A DNA stretch of 64,000 bases from Paenibacillus hamazuiensis (GCF_023276405.1 NZ_JALRMO010000001.1:6783501-6847500); one strand, 5' to 3'; shown: positions 9,503-20,500, counted from the first letter of the stretch. Notes: a model not told the origin generated them from the letters alone. Numbers and translations: made by a program.

Positions 9503-10375
9503 ATGCAAACATGGTTCATTACAGGAGCGTCAGGAGGCTTGGCTTCACGTATAACTCGCCGGTTGCTTGAAAGAGGGGACCGCGTAGCCGCAACGGTACG
9601 CAAGCCGGGTGTGCTGGATGATCTTCAGGCACAGTATGGCTCCCGATTATGGCAGACGCATTTGGATCTGACCAACCCGCAGCAAATTGCTGAAGTGGTG
9701 GAACGTGCATTTAGAGAACTGGGCACGATCGATGTGTTTGTCAATAACGCAGCCTATGGATTATATGGTGCAGTAGAGGAAGCAAGCGATAGTCAAGTCG
9801 AACATCTGTTCATGACCAATGTACTTGGCTCACTGCGCGCAGCGCGTGCAGTCCTGCCTTTTTTCCGTAAACAGGGCGGCGGGCACATCGTACAGATTTC
9901 GAGTATGGCGGGGCATTATTCTATTCCGGGTATGGGGTTGTATTGTTCTTCCAAATGGGCAGTCGAAGGAGCCTTCGAAGCGCTCGCCAAGGAAGCCGCG
10001 CCGTTTAACATTAAAACGACCATCGTGGAGCCCGGCGGAATACGCACAAATTTCATCACAAGCAACGCCGTATTCGGAGAGCGGATGGACGTATATCGGG
10101 ATAAGGAAGCAGGGCAATTTGTCAGCCTGATGAAGGGCGAGCTGCCCGGTATAGATATGAGCATGTTCAATAAAATGGTTGTCGGCGATCCGGATAAAAT
10201 GGCGCGGCAGATTATACACCGTGTCGATCAGGGAGAAGGTCCACTACGTATGGCGCTGGGCAGTGACGCTTACGGGCAAATCCGGACAGCCCTGCTGGAA
10301 AGACTGGCCGCTTTGGAGGCGCAGAAAGAGCTGGCTTATTCCACTGATGCAGATGATGTGGTTCAGCAGGTTTAA
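9503..10375 (+). CDS. SDR family oxidoreductase
   Basis: A 290-residue short-chain dehydrogenase, starting at the ATG at 9503 after a TTGGAGGG site. The cofactor loop reads TGASGGLAS (residues 7-15), so the third glycine of the usual TGxxxGxG is replaced by Ala. NNAAYG, a Ser-containing ISSMAG strand and YCSSK (catalytic Tyr and Lys) follow in order. The C-terminal part resembles the oxidoreductase/epimerase-type SDRs that are often paired with XRE or MarR regulators. The preceding regulator gene is the likely controller. Substrate unknown. Confidence 0.9.
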   Translation: MQTWFITGASGGLASRITRRLLERGDRVAATVRKPGVLDDLQAQYGSRLWQTHLDLTNPQQIAEVVERAFRELGTIDVFVNNAAYGLYGAVEEASDSQVEHLFMTNVLGSLRAARAVLPFFRKQGGGHIVQISSMAGHYSIPGMGLYCSSKWAVEGAFEALAKEAAPFNIKTTIVEPGGIRTNFITSNAVFGERMDVYRDKEAGQFVSLMKGELPGIDMSMFNKMVVGDPDKMARQIIHRVDQGEGPLRMALGSDAYGQIRTALLERLAALEAQKELAYSTDADDVVQQV

Positions 10376-10380
10376 AAATC

Positions 10381-10412
10381 GAAGCCACTCCGGGGATTGG
10401 GGTGGCTTCTTG
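10381..10412 (+). terminator. Terminator after the SDR gene
   Basis: An 11-bp stem, GAAGCCACTCC/GGGGTGGCTTC with one G-U pair, begins 5 bases after the stop. The following bases are TTGACTTTTCTT. Confidence 0.7.
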
Positions 10413-10539
10413 ACTTTTCTTGAAGCTTATTGATAGCTTTCTTTTTGGTAGCATTAGAGGTTAAAGCTTGCCTGAGCTATCATATCCCGTTAATCAATTA
10501 GCGTAACTAAGCGACCGTCGGGGTATATTCCAATCGAAA

Positions 10540-10723
10540 TTATAAGCGTTCATTAATTTTGATCAGCATTTCCTTTAAGCTTCGCTCCTCCTCTTCAGTG
10601 AGGGCTTGAACGATTTCGCCCTCCACGCTTCGGAAGGAGTCAAGCCGAGGCTTGTGGGCGCGCAAAATAGATATTCGCCGGTCCGCCATCGATGTCCGGC
10701 CAAGCAGTTGCAGGCATCTCGTA
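10540..10723 (-). pseudogene. C-terminal remnant of a MarR family regulator
   Basis: On the minus strand an open reading of about 60 codons ends in a TAA at 10540-10542. It contains MADRRISIL, like the DRR wing motif of MarR proteins, followed by an acidic helix with ALTEEEERSLKEML, the typical MarR C-terminal dimerisation helix. The N-terminal half and start are absent; the reading runs straight into the 3' end of the neighbouring TetR gene. It looks like the stub of a regulator cut off when the adjacent high-G+C module arrived. Confidence 0.6.
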
Positions 10724-11311
10724 CTAAAGTGAAGCGAGTACGCGTTTGATGATCGCCTTTACGAGCTGGTCGTCGATCGGTTCGCGTGAGAACCAGCGGC
10801 GGTAGAAGAGTGGCCCCAGCAGGGCCGCGACGATCGTTGACACGTCGGCGTGTGCCGATAGCTCGCCCCTGCTTACCGCGCGCTGCAGGACCTCACGCAG
10901 GGGTGCGGCGTGTCCGCGCTGAATCCGACTGTGGACTTCCGCGAACTCCGGATTACGCTCGGCGGTGTCAACGATTGACGGCAGGACGAAGGACCAATTC
11001 GCCGTCGGCAGCAGCTGCGCGATTTCCATCAGGATTGCCGTGACGTCACCTTCGAGTGAGCCGGTGTCGGGCGTTTCCTGCTCGGCAATCATCCGTGAAC
11101 AGGCGTCGATCACCAGTGCTTCCCGCGTCGGCCAGTGACGGTAGATGGTCGTCTTCGCAACCCCGGAACGACGCGCTACCTCATCAACGGTGAAGCTAGC
11201 CACACCGCCTTCGCTGAGCAGTTCAAACGCAGTGGTCAGGACGGTATGTCGTGAACGCTCGACGCGTTTATTCACCTTGGTCGACGGTGCACGTTCAGAT
11301 CTCTTAGACAT
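10724..11311 (-). CDS. TetR/AcrR family transcriptional regulator
   Basis: A 195-residue repressor with the N-terminal helix-turn-helix at about residues 20-65 (FTVDEVARRSGVAKTTIYRHW) and a C-terminal ligand/dimerisation domain of the TetR_C_11 type. I chose the ATG at 11311, preceded by GGAGGGAAGATGGTGAG, over a longer reading from 11422 with a non-conserved N terminus. Codon use is rich in G+C and the sequence looks actinobacterial, as does the divergent VOC gene, so the two probably arrived together. A 17-bp palindrome upstream of the VOC gene is the likely operator. Confidence 0.88.
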   Translation of the reverse strand: MSKRSERAPSTKVNKRVERSRHTVLTTAFELLSEGGVASFTVDEVARRSGVAKTTIYRHWPTREALVIDACSRMIAEQETPDTGSLEGDVTAILMEIAQLLPTANWSFVLPSIVDTAERNPEFAEVHSRIQRGHAAPLREVLQRAVSRGELSAHADVSTIVAALLGPLFYRRWFSREPIDDQLVKAIIKRVLASL

Positions 11312-11635
11312 AGTCTCACCATCTTCCCTCCAACATAAAGTACTTAAAACCGGGATTTTGTTGCCTAAAAATAAAAGTTCCTTCACATTATACCATGGGA
11401 ACGTCCTCGGCGCCGGGTCCACGACCGCGCCAGGTCCCTGAGACGATTTTGCGGGTAGGCGAGTTCACGTCGCTCAGATTGACGTTCGGGTAGTGGCATT
11501 TCCTTCTGGTTTAGACGCCGGGAATTTCGGTTTGCCATTACAGCACTCCTTGTTGGCTTCAGTGAGGCAACGAATCAATTTCGAACACCATTTTTGTTAG
11601 CCGTACGGTCACTTGTATTTTTCAGGCGAATATGA

Positions 11636-11652
11636 TACGATACGGTATCGTA
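11636..11652. promoter_or_regulatory. TetR operator candidate
   Basis: TACGATACGGTATCGTA is a perfect 17-bp palindrome with a central G, 35 bases before the VOC start. The 375-base gap between the two genes holds nothing else clear apart from an 8-bp CCGTACGG. Confidence 0.65.
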
Positions 11653-11686
11653 GCATAACATTCCGTTATTGAAAGGACAATGTCTC

Positions 11687-12091
11687 ATGAATTTCGCTTC
11701 TGTGCGCATTATTACCGACGATTTGGATCGACTCGTCGTGTTTTATGAGAAAGTCACTGGTGTTTCAGCGAAGCGCCCCGCGCCTGTCTTCGCTGAGTTC
11801 GTCCTGCCGTCGTGCACCCTGGCGATCGGCCACTCCCAGACGGTGCAACTGTTCGGCGCCGGTTCCGCTCGCGCGGCCGACAACCACACCGTCATCATCG
11901 AGTTTCGCGTCCACGACGTCGATGCCGAGTACATGCGCTTGAAGCCGCTTGTCGACGAGTGGGTACAGGAACCGACCACCATGCCATGGGGGAACCGCTC
12001 TGTACTGTTTCGCGACCCCGACGGCAACCTCGTCAACCTCTTCACGCCGGTTACCGAGGAAGCGCTCGAGCGGTTCAGCGGCAGGCCTTGA
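11687..12091 (+). CDS. VOC family protein (glyoxalase/dioxygenase fold)
   Basis: A 134-residue vicinal-oxygen-chelate protein. Start at the ATG at 11687 after GAAAGGAC. It shows the family pattern: RIITDDLDRLVVFYEKVTG at the N terminus and PWGNRSVLFRDPDGNLVNLF near the C terminus. The family covers glyoxalases, dioxygenases and drug-binding resistance proteins; the metal ligands cannot be assigned with confidence. It is divergent from the TetR gene and shares its high G+C codon use, which suggests an inducible detoxification or drug-binding role. Confidence 0.87.
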   Translation: MNFASVRIITDDLDRLVVFYEKVTGVSAKRPAPVFAEFVLPSCTLAIGHSQTVQLFGAGSARAADNHTVIIEFRVHDVDAEYMRLKPLVDEWVQEPTTMPWGNRSVLFRDPDGNLVNLFTPVTEEALERFSGRP

Positions 12092-12398
12092 CGTGTAGTG
12101 TTCCTACGCTAAGAGTACTAATGGGGTTCGCACCCGGAACTCTCCTTCCCGCCACCGGGCGTGGTGCAACCAGATGCTGGCGTCGTGATGAGCCGGTGTG
12201 GCTCAGGTCGGTCATCGGCTGCGACCACGATTGCAATCAGGGCGTCGGAGAGGCGTGGTCAATGAGGGTAGCATATGAAATGGTGTCCTGTTAAATCACG
12301 CCGAAAAGGTCACCCGTGCGGTTTTTCTATGGGTGGCCTCACCACGCCCCTCCCTCTCCGGGGGCAAAATTCCATGCGACCTGCGCTGTTCAGGTAAG
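12092..12398. other. Gene-free stretch after the VOC gene
   Basis: About 300 bases of high-G+C sequence in which both strands are interrupted by stops. A weak inverted pair AGGTCACCC/GGGTGGCCT lies near 12305-12340. I see no gene. Confidence 0.5.
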
Positions 12399-12425
12399 AA
12401 ATTTGCGTCACTTATGATACAGTCC
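12399..12425 (-). repeat. rlmH-3'-end-like direct repeat, site 1
   Basis: Twenty-four of 27 bases match 41215-41241, the end of rlmH with its stop codon and six bases beyond. The core on the minus strand is GGACTGTATCATAAGTGA, against GAACCGTATCATAAGTGA in rlmH. The bases before the core (minus strand GTTATGCTG) also match the GTTAAGCTG spacer of the other sites. It is the leftmost such site seen and a candidate cassette attachment-site copy. Confidence 0.55.
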
Positions 12426-12495
12426 AGCATAACCGACATAACTACGAAGGCTCCCAATAGCAGTAAGTACTTTGGCTAAGCGTAACGGAGAAATA

Positions 12496-12532
12496 GAAAA
12501 AGGTGACGCCTCTTAATAACTCTCGCCACCTT
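12496..12532 (-). terminator. Terminator after the MDR gene
   Basis: On the minus strand AAGGTGGCG pairs with CGTCACCTT (one mismatch) around an 18-base loop, followed by TTTCTATTTC. It lies about 65 bases beyond the MDR stop codon. Confidence 0.5.
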
Positions 12533-12598
12533 GCTCCTTCATGTCTATAAAATTAGAGTTTAAATTGCTTTTTTTTTTCAATTAATAAGAATGGGATG

Positions 12599-13633
12599 TT
12601 ATTTTTCAAATCCTTCCAATACGATTTTGCCGAGCATACTGCCGGTCAAACTTTTTCGAAATGCTTCCTTCATGTTATCAGAATTAATGGGTGTCAAACG
12701 CTCTTTTAATGTTGTCCGTATTTTCCCCGAATCCACCAAATGAGACACCTCATTAAGCAACCGATGCTGCTCAATCATATCGTCCGTCTGAAACATGGAA
12801 CGGGTGAACATCAATTCCCAAACAAATGTCACGCTTTTTACAAAGAAAGCGCCAAAATCGACCGGCTGTTCGAATGGCAAGACCGAGCAGATTTTTCCTT
12901 GCGGCAAAATCACTTTCTTTATCTCATTCAAATGCTGATCCGGACTATTTAATACAAAAATATACTTAACGCCACGCAGGCCAAGCTCCTTTAGCTGAGG
13001 TTCAAACGGTTGACGATGATCGATAACATGATCGGCACCGTTTTCTTTGGTCCATTCAATCGATTCGGGACGTGAGGCTGTAGCGATGACCTGAAGTCCG
13101 GCAAGCTTGGCCAGTTGAGTAGCGATTGATCCGACGCCCCCCGCGGCCCCGATAATCAAAATACTTTTCCCCTCATTATCTGATGGATTCTTGGATATTC
13201 CCAAGCGGTCATATAAAGCTTCCCACGCTGTGATCGTTGTTAACGGCAGTGCCGCTGCCTCTGCGTAATCGAGACTTTGCGGTTTTCTGCCGACGATTCG
13301 TTCATCGACCAGGTGAAACTCACTGAAACCGCCTGGGCGAATGTTGCTGCCAGAATAATAAACTTCATCACCAACCTTGAATAGGTGGCAATTCGGTCCC
13401 GTTTCGACCACTACACCGGCTACGTCTCGACCTGCTATCGTTAGTGAAGAATCATCAGGATTTTTAGCCATGTGCGACCGCCAATCCGTTGGATTGACAG
13501 ATACCGCCCTCACTTCTACGAGCAAATCCCTACCTGACGCTTTCGGTCTCTCAACTTCGACCTCCTCAAATGCTGGTACTCCTACCCCTGGTTTATAGAA
13601 TCCAATGGCTCTCATCATCTTTTGGTTTGACAT
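12599..13633 (-). CDS. Zinc-type alcohol dehydrogenase-like / quinone oxidoreductase (MDR)
   Basis: A 344-residue medium-chain dehydrogenase/reductase. The N-terminal GroES-like domain has VSVNPTDWR and the AGRDVAGVV strand. The Rossmann domain carries GAAGGVGSIATQLAKLAG (about residues 175-192) for NADPH. The zinc-binding cysteines of true alcohol dehydrogenases are absent, so it fits the zinc-independent quinone/enone reductase (ZADH) subgroup. A GGATGGAAAGACC stretch precedes the ATG. Next to it lie remnants of a TetR/SDR pair, which may once have formed one inducible reductase locus with it. Confidence 0.9.
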   Translation of the reverse strand: MSNQKMMRAIGFYKPGVGVPAFEEVEVERPKASGRDLLVEVRAVSVNPTDWRSHMAKNPDDSSLTIAGRDVAGVVVETGPNCHLFKVGDEVYYSGSNIRPGGFSEFHLVDERIVGRKPQSLDYAEAAALPLTTITAWEALYDRLGISKNPSDNEGKSILIIGAAGGVGSIATQLAKLAGLQVIATASRPESIEWTKENGADHVIDHRQPFEPQLKELGLRGVKYIFVLNSPDQHLNEIKKVILPQGKICSVLPFEQPVDFGAFFVKSVTFVWELMFTRSMFQTDDMIEQHRLLNEVSHLVDSGKIRTTLKERLTPINSDNMKEAFRKSLTGSMLGKIVLEGFEK

Positions 13634-13689
13634 GGTCTTTCCATCCTTTCATAGCCTGTTTTTTTATCTACCGTTAATCTAAGCCGTTG

Positions 13690-13863
13690 TTACCATGGAA
13701 GCTGATTATCCATATAGAAGAATCCGCCCGTCGGACCGTCATTAGGCAAGGTAGCTAATCGAACCGCTGTTTTCGTGCGCGCCCATTAATACAGTTATTC
13801 CCTGGCAACTTCGAAACCGATCCCTTTATTTGCTCCGGTTACAAGCGCGACCTTGATTGACAT
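13690..13863 (-). pseudogene. SDR oxidoreductase with large internal deletion
   Basis: The ATG at 13863 begins a normal SDR N terminus (VALVTGANKGIGFEVARE, 22 residues) and then meets a stop at 13795. Immediately after, another frame holds a typical SDR C terminus ending NDGPTGGFFYMDNQLPW at 13690, similar to the end of the SDR at 591-1343. About 180 central residues, including the catalytic Tyr-Lys, are missing. This is a deletion remnant and not a functional gene. Confidence 0.75.
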
Positions 13864-13900
13864 GGACTTGTTCCTCCTTGTTATATGCTTCCATCCACAT

Positions 13901-13920
13901 TTGAGAACGACCATTCTTAA
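13901..13920. promoter_or_regulatory. TetR-type operator in decayed divergon
   Basis: TTGAGAACGACCATTCTTAA is an interrupted palindrome in which mismatched pairs are mostly transitions. Related sequences AGAATGATCGTTCT (13982-13995) and TTGAGAACGATCGG (near 14273-14286) lie on either side of the decayed TetR gene. They look like binding sites left behind by that regulator. Confidence 0.45.
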
Positions 13921-13993
13921 ATATGTAAAAAAATGATCGCGAGGGAGAGATATAACTTTAGGGAAAAGGGGTTTGGTTTCGAGAATGATCGTT

Positions 13994-14240
13994 CTAATTA
14001 GGGAAAAATTTATTAACTCCGGTTTCAAGCGCGGCGTTGATTTTTTTCTCGCCGAAACGCTCCATCGCTTTTAGAAACAACGTATGTTTGTCGCCAAATG
14101 TGTGTCATACAAGCTTCTTCGATCGATTCCCATGTGCTTGACCAGATAGGTCATGGATGTCTTCTCGTAACCTTGTTCCCTAAAGAGCCTCATCGCTTTA
14201 TCCAATACCGCGTTCTCATCAAACTCCTTGCTTCTCGCCA
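13994..14240 (-). pseudogene. N-terminal remnant of a TetR family regulator
   Basis: The ATG at 14240 follows GGGAGGGAAAGAGA and begins a typical TetR DNA-binding domain, with DENAVLDKAMRLFREQGY and TSMTYLVKHMGIDRRSLYDT. After that the reading frame slips and continues as FGDKHTLFLKAMERFGEKK until a stop at 13994-13996. Only the DNA-binding third survives, with a frameshift, and the ligand domain is missing. It is divergent from the deleted SDR. Confidence 0.7.
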
Positions 14241-14342
14241 TTCTCTTTCCCTCCCATGTTCAATATAGCATATTGAGAACGATCGGTAAAGTATTATTTA
14301 TGATCATGCTCAATCAAAACCACTCCCATTTTTCCTTTACCA

Positions 14343-14415
14343 TTACTTGTGATACGGTTCAGCTTAACGGGTCCATCGGTGAAAAATGCGAAAGGAGCAT
14401 GCCGCGGCATGCTCC
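14343..14415 (-). repeat. rlmH-3'-end-like repeat with hairpin, site 2
   Basis: Minus strand, in order: a perfect 22-bp palindrome (14394-14415, arms GGAGCATGCCG), TTTCGCATTTTTC, a spacer with GACCCGTTAAGCT, and the core GAACCGTATCACAAGTAA (14343-14360), which matches the end of rlmH at 16 of 18 positions. The hairpin and T-rich tail can end the transcript of the large secreted-protein gene; the core may be a cassette junction. No gene is seen from 14241 to 14507. Confidence 0.6.
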
Positions 14416-14507
14416 CCTTTAATGTCGTTCTCCAGATGATACAGCTCCCGAATCCCGGTATCTAAAGTTCCAGTCGCCAACCGTTTCCGTTCCACCCTCT
14501 GGTTTGC

Positions 14508-17500
14508 TTAGTCCGGCGGATACTCCAGCACATTCAACTCATGAATGGACCAAAAATTACCTACGCTTCCTGTCTGTACAATCTTGACATAGCGTGCCGT
14601 CTTCGCTTCCGGGAAACGGATCGTTAGCTTTTGCGCGCCGGCGCCTGTTGCAACGGCCGTCCCCCAGTTCACCCCATCCGAGGATACATAGACTTCGTAG
14701 CCTCTCGGATAGTCGTAAGCACTTCCGGCAGCATCCAATTCGAGGCCGTTGAAGATGTTCTGGGCACCCATATCCACCTGAAACCACTGCCCGTTTACCT
14801 GATGTACCCCCGTATCCCACCGGGTAGCAAGATTCCCGTCCAGTGCACTCGCAGCCTTAGCCGGCTGATGGGATGCCGTTGCCGTCCAGCCGGTCCGGTC
14901 CAGCTTATAGACTCCTCCCGGCGAAGCGTAGGTCGCAACGGTGACAGGCAGAGAATCCCGCGATTCGAGCCCTGTTGCCGTTTGAGCCTTGACCGTAAAC
15001 GTATAGGACGTAGCCGGGGCTAAGCCGGATACCGTGTAGGTCGTCCCCGTCACCGTCTGGCTGTTCACTTTCTCGGATCCCTTGTATACCGCGTAGCCCG
15101 CGATAGCCGTATGCCCTACCGGCTCGCTCCAGCCAAGCCGGACTGAGGAAGCCGTCCTGCCAAGAACAGTCAGATTGGCGGGTGCTGCCGGAGGAGTGGT
15201 CTCTGTGGCAGACGCGCCTTGAGTGAAAATATAGACCGGGTCGCCAGCAGGTCCGTCGCCGGCTCCGTTGAAAGCTGTGATCCGGTACGTGTAGAACACA
15301 CCGGGGCTGAGCCCTTCGTCGTGATAAGTCGTACCTGTTACCGAGTCAGCCATAATCCCCCAGGCGGCGCTTCCCCCGCTGCGCCGTTCTACCCGATAAC
15401 CGGAAGCTAACGGATCGGACGCCCAAGACAAGGCTGCTGACGAGGCCGTAATCCGTGTCACGCTGAGCAATTGAACTGCCCCGGGTGCCGGCGGCGCCAG
15501 CTGAACCAGTTCATCTACAGCTGCGATTAGACCCGCAATATCGCTCGCTATGACATTTAACGCCTGAAACTCCCCGACAAAAGGTGAATTTGCCAGGCTA
15601 ACCGCCGCGTGTCCCGGCTGAAGCCCGGTTCCCTGCTCCGGCAGCAGATAACCTCGGGCCTGGTCCAGCAGCAGCACATTGGTGGATGATGTGCCCAGCA
15701 GCACAAGATCGGAATCGATCGTGCTCCACTGTGGATATTTGTTGATCGATTGATAGGTTTGCAGGCTCTTCACGACACCTCCCGGCTCAGCCAAGCCGAG
15801 CGATACCCTTCTGCCCTGCCGCGTATAATGCTGCACAAGCCGGTCAGCTTGCGCCAACCAGGCCGGATCGGCCTGCTGCGCCTTCGTCAGCGCGATCGTC
15901 AGCGGAACATCCGTCCGGGAACCGAAAGCGCGAATAGCTGCCGCCCGGTCCATCTTAACGGACGTTTCCGGCTCGGAAACCGCAGGCTGTATGGTTACTT
16001 GCACCGTCGTCTCCAGGCCGCTCAGCAGTTCCCTTGCCTTCACATGATAGATGCCGGGGACATCGGTGACATGAAGCGGCAGCTTGGCGGTCAAGCCGGA
16101 CGCCGTGTATACTGTAGCGGTATCGCCGCTTGACGCGTTCGTCACCGTCACCTCCATCGGGATGCCTGCCATGGCCTCGGGATTGCGGATCGCCGTGAAA
16201 GCCTCGTAATACCCGGAACTCGACGGGGTAACCGTGATCTCCGGCGCAGTCACTTCGGCGGGAGGCAATGCATACCACTGGAATCCGTGCGATTGAAGGT
16301 CGACCTGTGCCGCCTCAGTGGAAGTGAGCTTCCGCCCTGCCCGAATATCGTAGATCGGCCGCGACGTGTTCCACTGCAGTGTGGCCGTCTGGCCAATCAG
16401 ATGTTGGCTTTCTCCGGCAGCAGGGTTATGCTGCTCGTTCAGAACGGTAATATATTCCGTATCGCCCGCCCGGGAAGGAACGGCCCAGGCGGTAGTGCTG
16501 CCTGAGGATGCCGCCGGTCTTGACACAGCTGCCATCGCCGTCCGAAGTTTGGCTATATTCGCCTCGTTACGGCTCAAGAGCAGGTTCGTCTGGTCCGTGT
16601 TGCTCTGAATCACGTAGGACGCAACCTGCATGCCCGTTCCGATGGCGCTTACCGGGGAGACGGACTCTTCGTCCTTCAGAATCAAACCGCCTTGATCGAC
16701 AAAGCTCTGCAGCTGCGAAGCGAGACCGTCGTACCATCGCCAGCTTGCATCGAATTCATTCAACCCAACAAGCAGAATCGCCTTGATCGACGATGGAAGC
16801 CCGCGTTTTAACTCTTCCGGTGTAATGATTTTGGAAGGCCAGCCGGCCGCATGTGTCAAGAATAAGGCTTCCGTGACCTTGCCTTCATGTGAGCCTTGCA
16901 GCAATTGCGCTTCGGTCGGATTTTCGCCCCCAACGACACCCCGCAGCAGCGCCTGGTCGTTCACATACATAATGCCGATCGACGGCGTAGGCTCCGTTAT
17001 GGCATATACCCCGCCGTACTTGTGAATCCAGTCATAGAGCTCCTTCTGCTCCGCAATCATCTGCGGACGGGCCAGCGAACCGCGGTCATTGGGCAGCACG
17101 TTGGTGCCGATTGCCTGTACGCCGCGCGTTAGCGTCATCGCATACGTTTTCTCCCGGTCGGCTTTGCCGTAGAACAGGGAGAAATCATCCTGCAGCGCCC
17201 ATGTCGTTTTATTCGGCGCATAGCTGCGCAGCTTGTCGACCAGCGAAACCAGATGAAGCGGCTTGGAGGAGCTAAGCTCGTTCCAGTCGTAAGCGCTCTG
17301 TACCGGCAATGGTTCATGCATTTCTTTGCCGGGAATGGTGGCCCACAGCCAGCCCCCGCGTCCGCCTACCCCCGGAGAACTTCCGTAGGAACCCGTCGTC
17401 GTTATATAGGACGGCTTCACCTCGGCGGCAGCTTGAGCAAAATAGCCGTACCCCTTGAACGTATCGTTGTACCGTGCGATATAATCCAAAAACGGTTTGC

Positions 17501-20500
17501 TGCCGCTGGCCCAATACTCATGGGACTTAAGCGTGTACTGCCCCTGCAAACTCGGGGCAATCGGCGTCGTCATCGGCTCGCCCGCAGCGGATTGAAACGG
17601 CGCGAACGCCCGCCCCCAAGGCCGGTTCGGATTAGGCGGAGCCCAGTCCCAATATTGGGCGTAAGCCGCATTATCCGCCCCCAGGCTGATCCCCGCCAAA
17701 TTCGGGTAGCGGCTCAGCCGCTGTAAACCCAACTGCAGCTCCCGATACAGCGGAGCGTGAAAATCCGCGATGTAGGAACTGTAGAACGGCAGGTTCTGGC
17801 TGGCGGCGTCCACCACATCCCAGTCCGTGCGCGGGACGAGCCCAAGCTGAACGCCACGGCGCGCAAGCGCCTGTGCCATATTCTCGTGGCTCTTGGCGCT
17901 GGACGCTTCGGAAAATGTACCGAATTCAAAGACACGATCATAGCCGGTGCCGCCGACATAGGCCGCATAGTCGTCGACCGTACCCAGATCCTGATACGCC
18001 TGGGCAATGTCCCGGTGCTCCGAATGATAGAATCCTCCGGAGCTCATCCCATGGGGCAAATACACGAAGTTGATCGTCTCCGGAGAACGGGGCACCTCCG
18101 TCCCGAGATGCCGGGCAATGGAGCCGGTCTCCTGCTCATACTTCGGCGATGACGGCTTTGCCGCAGCCAGCGCTTGCACATCGGCATCCCACGCGTTCTG
18201 ATGCGGAAACGCTTCAGGTGCTTCCAAACCGGTTACCGTAATGTTCGGCCCCGTACCCGGTACCGTCTTGTTCAGCTTCAGCGGCACATCCTTCGGATGA
18301 CCTGGAATCACCGGTGCCAGCCCGACGTCGAATGCCACCGGTCCCCGGCCGTCCACCCATAACTCGTAAGGCTTTCCCGCTTCATTTTGCGGCAGCAGCA
18401 GGGTTAAGGAGTTAAGGATTTGCGTCCCGCTATTGTAGATTTCTTTGCCGTCATTTTTCAGTACGACGGATTTTACAGTTCCCGGAACGTCCCCGGCGAT
18501 TTTAACCGGGAAGGTCCATAGCTCATAGTCCCAGGTCCATGAACGGGCCGACTGATCCGTGGTATATACGTTGGTCTGTCCCCATCGCCATGCAACTCCC
18601 CGGAACCAATGATTTCCCGGTGATAGCACATTATCATAGGACTGCTGTACAATGGGCATGTTCGCGGGCTGCTGCTGCAGCAGGATCTCCGTCTTGTACT
18701 CCGCTCCGTCGGCGAATGGCCGTACCGTACGGACGGAGGAACCATGGTTATCCTGAGGCAGAGCCAGATCCATCTGTGGCCAATCCACCGCGTCAGGCCC
18801 ATCCTTACGCATCGCATTCTGATGAATCTTGGCATTTCCCTTGGTAAACAATCCGGTCGGGGTATCGAAACGGACCAGCCGCAGCGTAACGTACTTGGTC
18901 GGGGCAGTGAAGTCGCTGTCCTCAGCTGATCGTGTGATAATCGTATTGTTCATATCCGCCTGAACCTGGGGCTGGGACAGCGGAGCGGCATACATTCGAA
19001 GCGAGTCGATCGCCCCCCGGAAGCCGTATTTCACCATCGAACGGGTGGTGCTGTCGTAATGCCACTCGGTCCCGAGCAGTATCGGCAGATCATTGGGCAG
19101 CAGATCGGTAAATACGCTGCTTGCCGGCGCCTGACCGACCAGCTTGCCGTTGACGTAAAGCCAGACCCCTTCGTACTTCTCAAAGATGGCCGCAACGTGC
19201 GACCATTGACCGGCGGTCAGCTCGGGGGACGCGAACGACCAATTGTACCATTTCTCCCCGTAGTCGGAGCCAAAGTACAGTTTGTTGCCCTGAAGGCCGA
19301 GGTAGAAGGTCGTTCCTTTCCAATTCGCATCCCGCTTGGATGCGATCGGCTGGTATCCGTTCAGATCGTCCGGCTTGATCCAGGCAGAGATCGTGAAGGC
19401 CGAGGAAACCCGGTTCAACCGGCCGGGCTTCGTAATCGTCGCCTGGTCGCTCCCGCTAAGGACAAGCGCCTGGCCTGCTCCCGGGCGTCCCGGAGCATAT
19501 GCGGCAGGAGCCTTCAGCAAGCCGGCGTTCTCGGGCTGGGCCGGATTATGCGTATCCCAAATTGCAGCGGGAGCGGAGGCCTGGGGCTCCATCTCGTACT
19601 TCGCGATCAGCGGGAGCTCCATCACCGGCAGTGTTGTAACGGACAGAGCGGCAGGAGCGGATTCATTGCCGTACAGATCGCGGGCTTTGACTTCCAGCGA
19701 ATACGACGAATTCGGAGTCAGTCCCGCGAAGCGATAGGTTCGCACCGCCGCCGGAGTGGATGCAACCTTGACGGAGTTCAGGTACAGGTTATATCCCGCC
19801 ACCCCTATATCGTCGGTGGAAGCGTCCCAGACAGCGTCAAATTGGGTATCCATCAACTTCCTTGCCGTCAAATTACCCGGCGTTGTCGGCGGATTATAAT
19901 CAGGGTCGGGCAGCCCGTACAGATTCAGCTCATGAATCGACCAATAAATTCCGCTCGCTTTCGTCAGAGTAAGACGGAGGAATCGGGACGTCTGGGCCGG
20001 AAATATCGCGCTGACGATAGCGGAATTTCCGGTAAATGTCCCGACAGGAGCGCTCCAGTTCACACCGTCCTCGGATACGGACAGCTGAAATTCGCGCGGA
20101 TAATCCCCGTTTGACCCGGTGGCGTCGAGCACCAGTTTGTTATACGACTTACCTCCCGCTCCCGTATCTAGCTGCAGCCACATGCCTGGCGACTGGGCTG
20201 CTCCGCTCGTCCATCGGGTGGAAGAGTTGCCGTCCATAGCTAACGCTGTACTGCTTCCGCCATGTGAAGCACTGAGCTTCCATAAGGCCCGCTCCAGCAA
20301 GGCTTGCGTTGTAAGGCTTAGCGGCGGGCTGGCCTCCGACCGGTTCCCGGCCATATCCACCGCCAGAACTTGATAAGTATAGGCTGTATGAGGAACCAGC
20401 CCCTTCAATGTCAAAGCGGGCTGCCGCGTGAAACCGGCATATGCCGTTCCGGAATAAACTTCGTAGCCGAGTACTGCCACATTGTCGGTGCTTGGGCTCC

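Noticed and set aside
10500-12000. Search for a cassette recombinase or integrase in the accessory half
   Set aside because: No large serine recombinase, tyrosine recombinase or relaxase motif was found anywhere from 1 to 41 kb, so none is annotated.
19059-20114. Plus-strand open frame of 351 codons inside the secreted-protein gene
   Set aside because: Antisense of the LamG/FN3 region; no ribosome binding site and no recognisable protein features.
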